Source of the DNA: Chitinophagaceae bacterium
Lineage (GTDB): Bacteria; Bacteroidota; Bacteroidia; Chitinophagales; Chitinophagaceae
NCBI GenBank assembly: GCA_014379345.1
Contig: JACMLY010000010.1
Location: 1-64,000 of the forward strand
Direction of reading: 5' to 3'
DNA length: 64,000 nucleotides
Position numbers and translations under genes: made by a program. Below, in pieces: positions 62,838 to 64,000 of this stretch (position 1 is the first letter of the stretch; every line of letters begins with the position of its first letter). The notes under the pieces are model-generated. The model was not told the origin of the DNA. It worked only from the letters and a program-made list of their open reading frames with translations, and searched no databases.

Positions 62838-62941
62838 CCTTCGTGTCCTTGGTGTCTTCTCTTCGTGTCTTTGGTGAACCCCTGATTGTACAATAATAGG
62901 CTCACCAAGGACACGAAGAGAAGACACCAAGGACACGAAGG
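62838..62941. repeat. Long inverted repeat, CGTGTCCTTGGTG family
   Basis: Arms 62838-62877 and 62902-62941 pair over 40 nt with a single mismatch around a 24-nt loop that holds CTGATTGTACA. It would form a 40-bp RNA stem. Located between the EamA and DinB genes. Family members: 39723 (weak), 40999. Confidence 0.95.
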
Positions 62942-63022
62942 AAGGTATTATCTTAACTTATCTTTCTATAAACAGGCGCCAACAAGCTTCCTTCTATAGA
63001 CACGTCATTGTAAAAAGATATT

Positions 63023-63550
63023 ATGGAATTCAATATACAGTCAGCCTTACAGATATTGGAAAGAACCCCTTCAGTTGTAGAAATCATGCTACAAGACCTC
63101 CCCGCCGAATGGACGATGGTAAATGAAGGAGGAGATTCATGGAGCGCCTTCGATATTGTTGGCCATTACATCCATGGTGAAAAAACAGATTGGATACCCA
63201 GGATGCATATCATATTGAGCAAGGACCAGGATCAACACTTTGTATCATTCGACAGGTTTGCACAATTTAAAGACAGCAAGGGGAAATCCCTGGGTCAGTT
63301 ACTTAATGAATTTAAAGAGCTCCGCCTCGAAAATATTGAGCAATTAAAAGCAGTTGAATTCAACGACTCATTATTGAACCGAACAGGCATTCACCCAACC
63401 TTTGGCAGCGTAACATTGAGGCAATTGTTAGCGGCCTGGGTGATACACGATCTTACCCATATTTATCAGATCAGCCGGGTCATGGCAAAACAGTATGAAA
63501 TCGAAGCAGGTCCGTGGAAGCAATTCCTTGGCGTTTTAAACGATCGGTAA
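63023..63550 (+). CDS. DinB-family protein
   Basis: 175 residues, a four-helix bundle. Metal-binding histidines fit DinB: FDIVGHYIHGEKTDW in helix 1-2, and VIHDLTHIYQISRVM near the end, where the H-x3-H pair lies. DinB-like proteins act as thiol-linked transferases or have no known enzyme role. Its stop (TAA at 63548-63550) overlaps the next ATG by one base, so they are co-translated. Confidence 0.92.
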   Translation: MEFNIQSALQILERTPSVVEIMLQDLPAEWTMVNEGGDSWSAFDIVGHYIHGEKTDWIPRMHIILSKDQDQHFVSFDRFAQFKDSKGKSLGQLLNEFKELRLENIEQLKAVEFNDSLLNRTGIHPTFGSVTLRQLLAAWVIHDLTHIYQISRVMAKQYEIEAGPWKQFLGVLNDR

Positions 63551-64000
63551 TGGACATCACGATTGAAATAATATTATTGTGTGTTGTTGCTTTTATGGCC
63601 GGGTTTGTAGATGCAATCGTCGGCGGCGGAGGACTGTTGCAAACTCCTGCAGGTTTGATCCTCTTACCTCAGTACCCGGTTGCAACAATCATTGGCACCC
63701 TTAAGATCCCCGCTTTTGCCGGAACGGGTTTTGCAGCAATCCAATATGCCAGAAAAGTTAAGATCGATTACCGAATTCTGGGAAGTATGGCTGCAATTGC
63801 ATTCTGCGCTGCATTTGCAGGTTCTTCATTATTGAATGCGGTCAGTAATCGCTTTATGAAACCTTTTCTTTTGATCGTTTTGATATTGGTTGCCATTTAT
63901 ACCTATGGCAATAAAAACTTCGGTATTCACTCCCACAAGAATCATGATTCAAAGCAACAATGGCAATATTTTATCCTTATCAGCCTGGTAATTGGATTTT
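63550..64000 (+). CDS. TauE/SafE-family sulfite exporter-like membrane protein (partial, runs off right edge)
   Basis: The reading frame from the ATG at 63550 gives MDITIEIILLCVVAFMAGFV, then DAIVGGGGLLQTPAGLILL and GTLKIPAFAGTGFAAIQY, a well-conserved TauE/SafE opening with the Gly-rich G-x-G-G-G loop. Several membrane helices follow; about 150 residues are visible. These proteins transport sulfur- or carbon-containing anions. It overlaps the DinB stop by one base. The C-terminus lies beyond the window. Confidence 0.93.
   Translation, partial: MDITIEIILLCVVAFMAGFVDAIVGGGGLLQTPAGLILLPQYPVATIIGTLKIPAFAGTGFAAIQYARKVKIDYRILGSMAAIAFCAAFAGSSLLNAVSNRFMKPFLLIVLILVAIYTYGNKNFGIHSHKNHDSKQQWQYFILISLVIGF

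Noticed and set aside
20418..62941. Insertion sequence or MITE with transposase
   Set aside because: No transposase gene, no defined terminal inverted repeats with target duplications could be seen at the repeat blocks.

Overview
The window reads as a chromosomal segment from a member of the Bacteroidota, most likely family Chitinophagaceae (inference, no taxonomic search was possible). Supporting signs are paired SusC-like outer-membrane receptors of the carboxypeptidase-regulatory/beta-barrel type, families largely confined to this phylum (DUF5686, DUF4270, DUF4294, GSCFA, half-length GlgA, C-terminal GlmU-like protein), A-rich start contexts without Shine-Dalgarno sequences, and -7 elements of the form TAnnTTTG. 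I saw no rRNA, tRNA, CRISPR array, transposase or phage gene.

Layout. 1-5041: edge of a surface-polysaccharide locus (galactofuranosyltransferase-like, Wzx flippase, methyltransferase, GT4-like and GT9-like glycosyltransferases). 5132-9405: housekeeping genes (Kir channel, hemerythrin, TpiA, GlmU-like, L31, YajQ). 9597-15004: two paralogous TonB-dependent receptors with a 22-residue lipoprotein-like ORF between them. 15485-24620: Lgt, bacilliredoxin, Hsp20, envelope proteins, TrhO, a DUF5686 protein. 24770-29477: penicillin-acylase homologue, BioF-like enzyme, MiaE. 29651-37570: a sigma-54-type regulator facing a six-gene same-strand block (acidic glycine-zipper protein, HExxH protein, large unknown, trypsin-like protease, small unknown, amidohydrolase). 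37537-48697: SMUG-like glycosylase, Tat-exported oxidoreductase, sugar kinase-like protein, GSCFA, HMG-CoA lyase, RlmB, NUDIX, MetK. 48788-54360: DUF4270, GlgA, PanC, PanD, a flippase-like membrane protein, RfaE2. 54491-64000: DUF4294, CcmF/CcmE cytochrome c maturation, ureohydrolase, radical SAM, EamA, DinB, TauE (partial).

The best candidate for something undescribed is the 31433-37570 block. Three of its products begin with short acidic/aromatic leaders of similar design, two look like proteases, one is a strongly polar-charged protein with a glycine zipper, and an AAA+ sigma-54 activator is divergently transcribed, with a near -24/-12 element ahead of the block.

The second theme is intergenic. 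At least a dozen gaps carry word-like inverted or tandem repeats (families based on AAGGTTTA, CACGAATT, CGTGTCCTTGGTG, CCTATGTGG, CCTCTGTG, ATTGAATATTG, ATACTGGAT, a 64-bp and a 127-bp tandem unit). They sit almost only between genes, often touch stop codons, and would fold into long RNA hairpins. Some create false N-terminal extensions in open reading frames; starts here were corrected for that.
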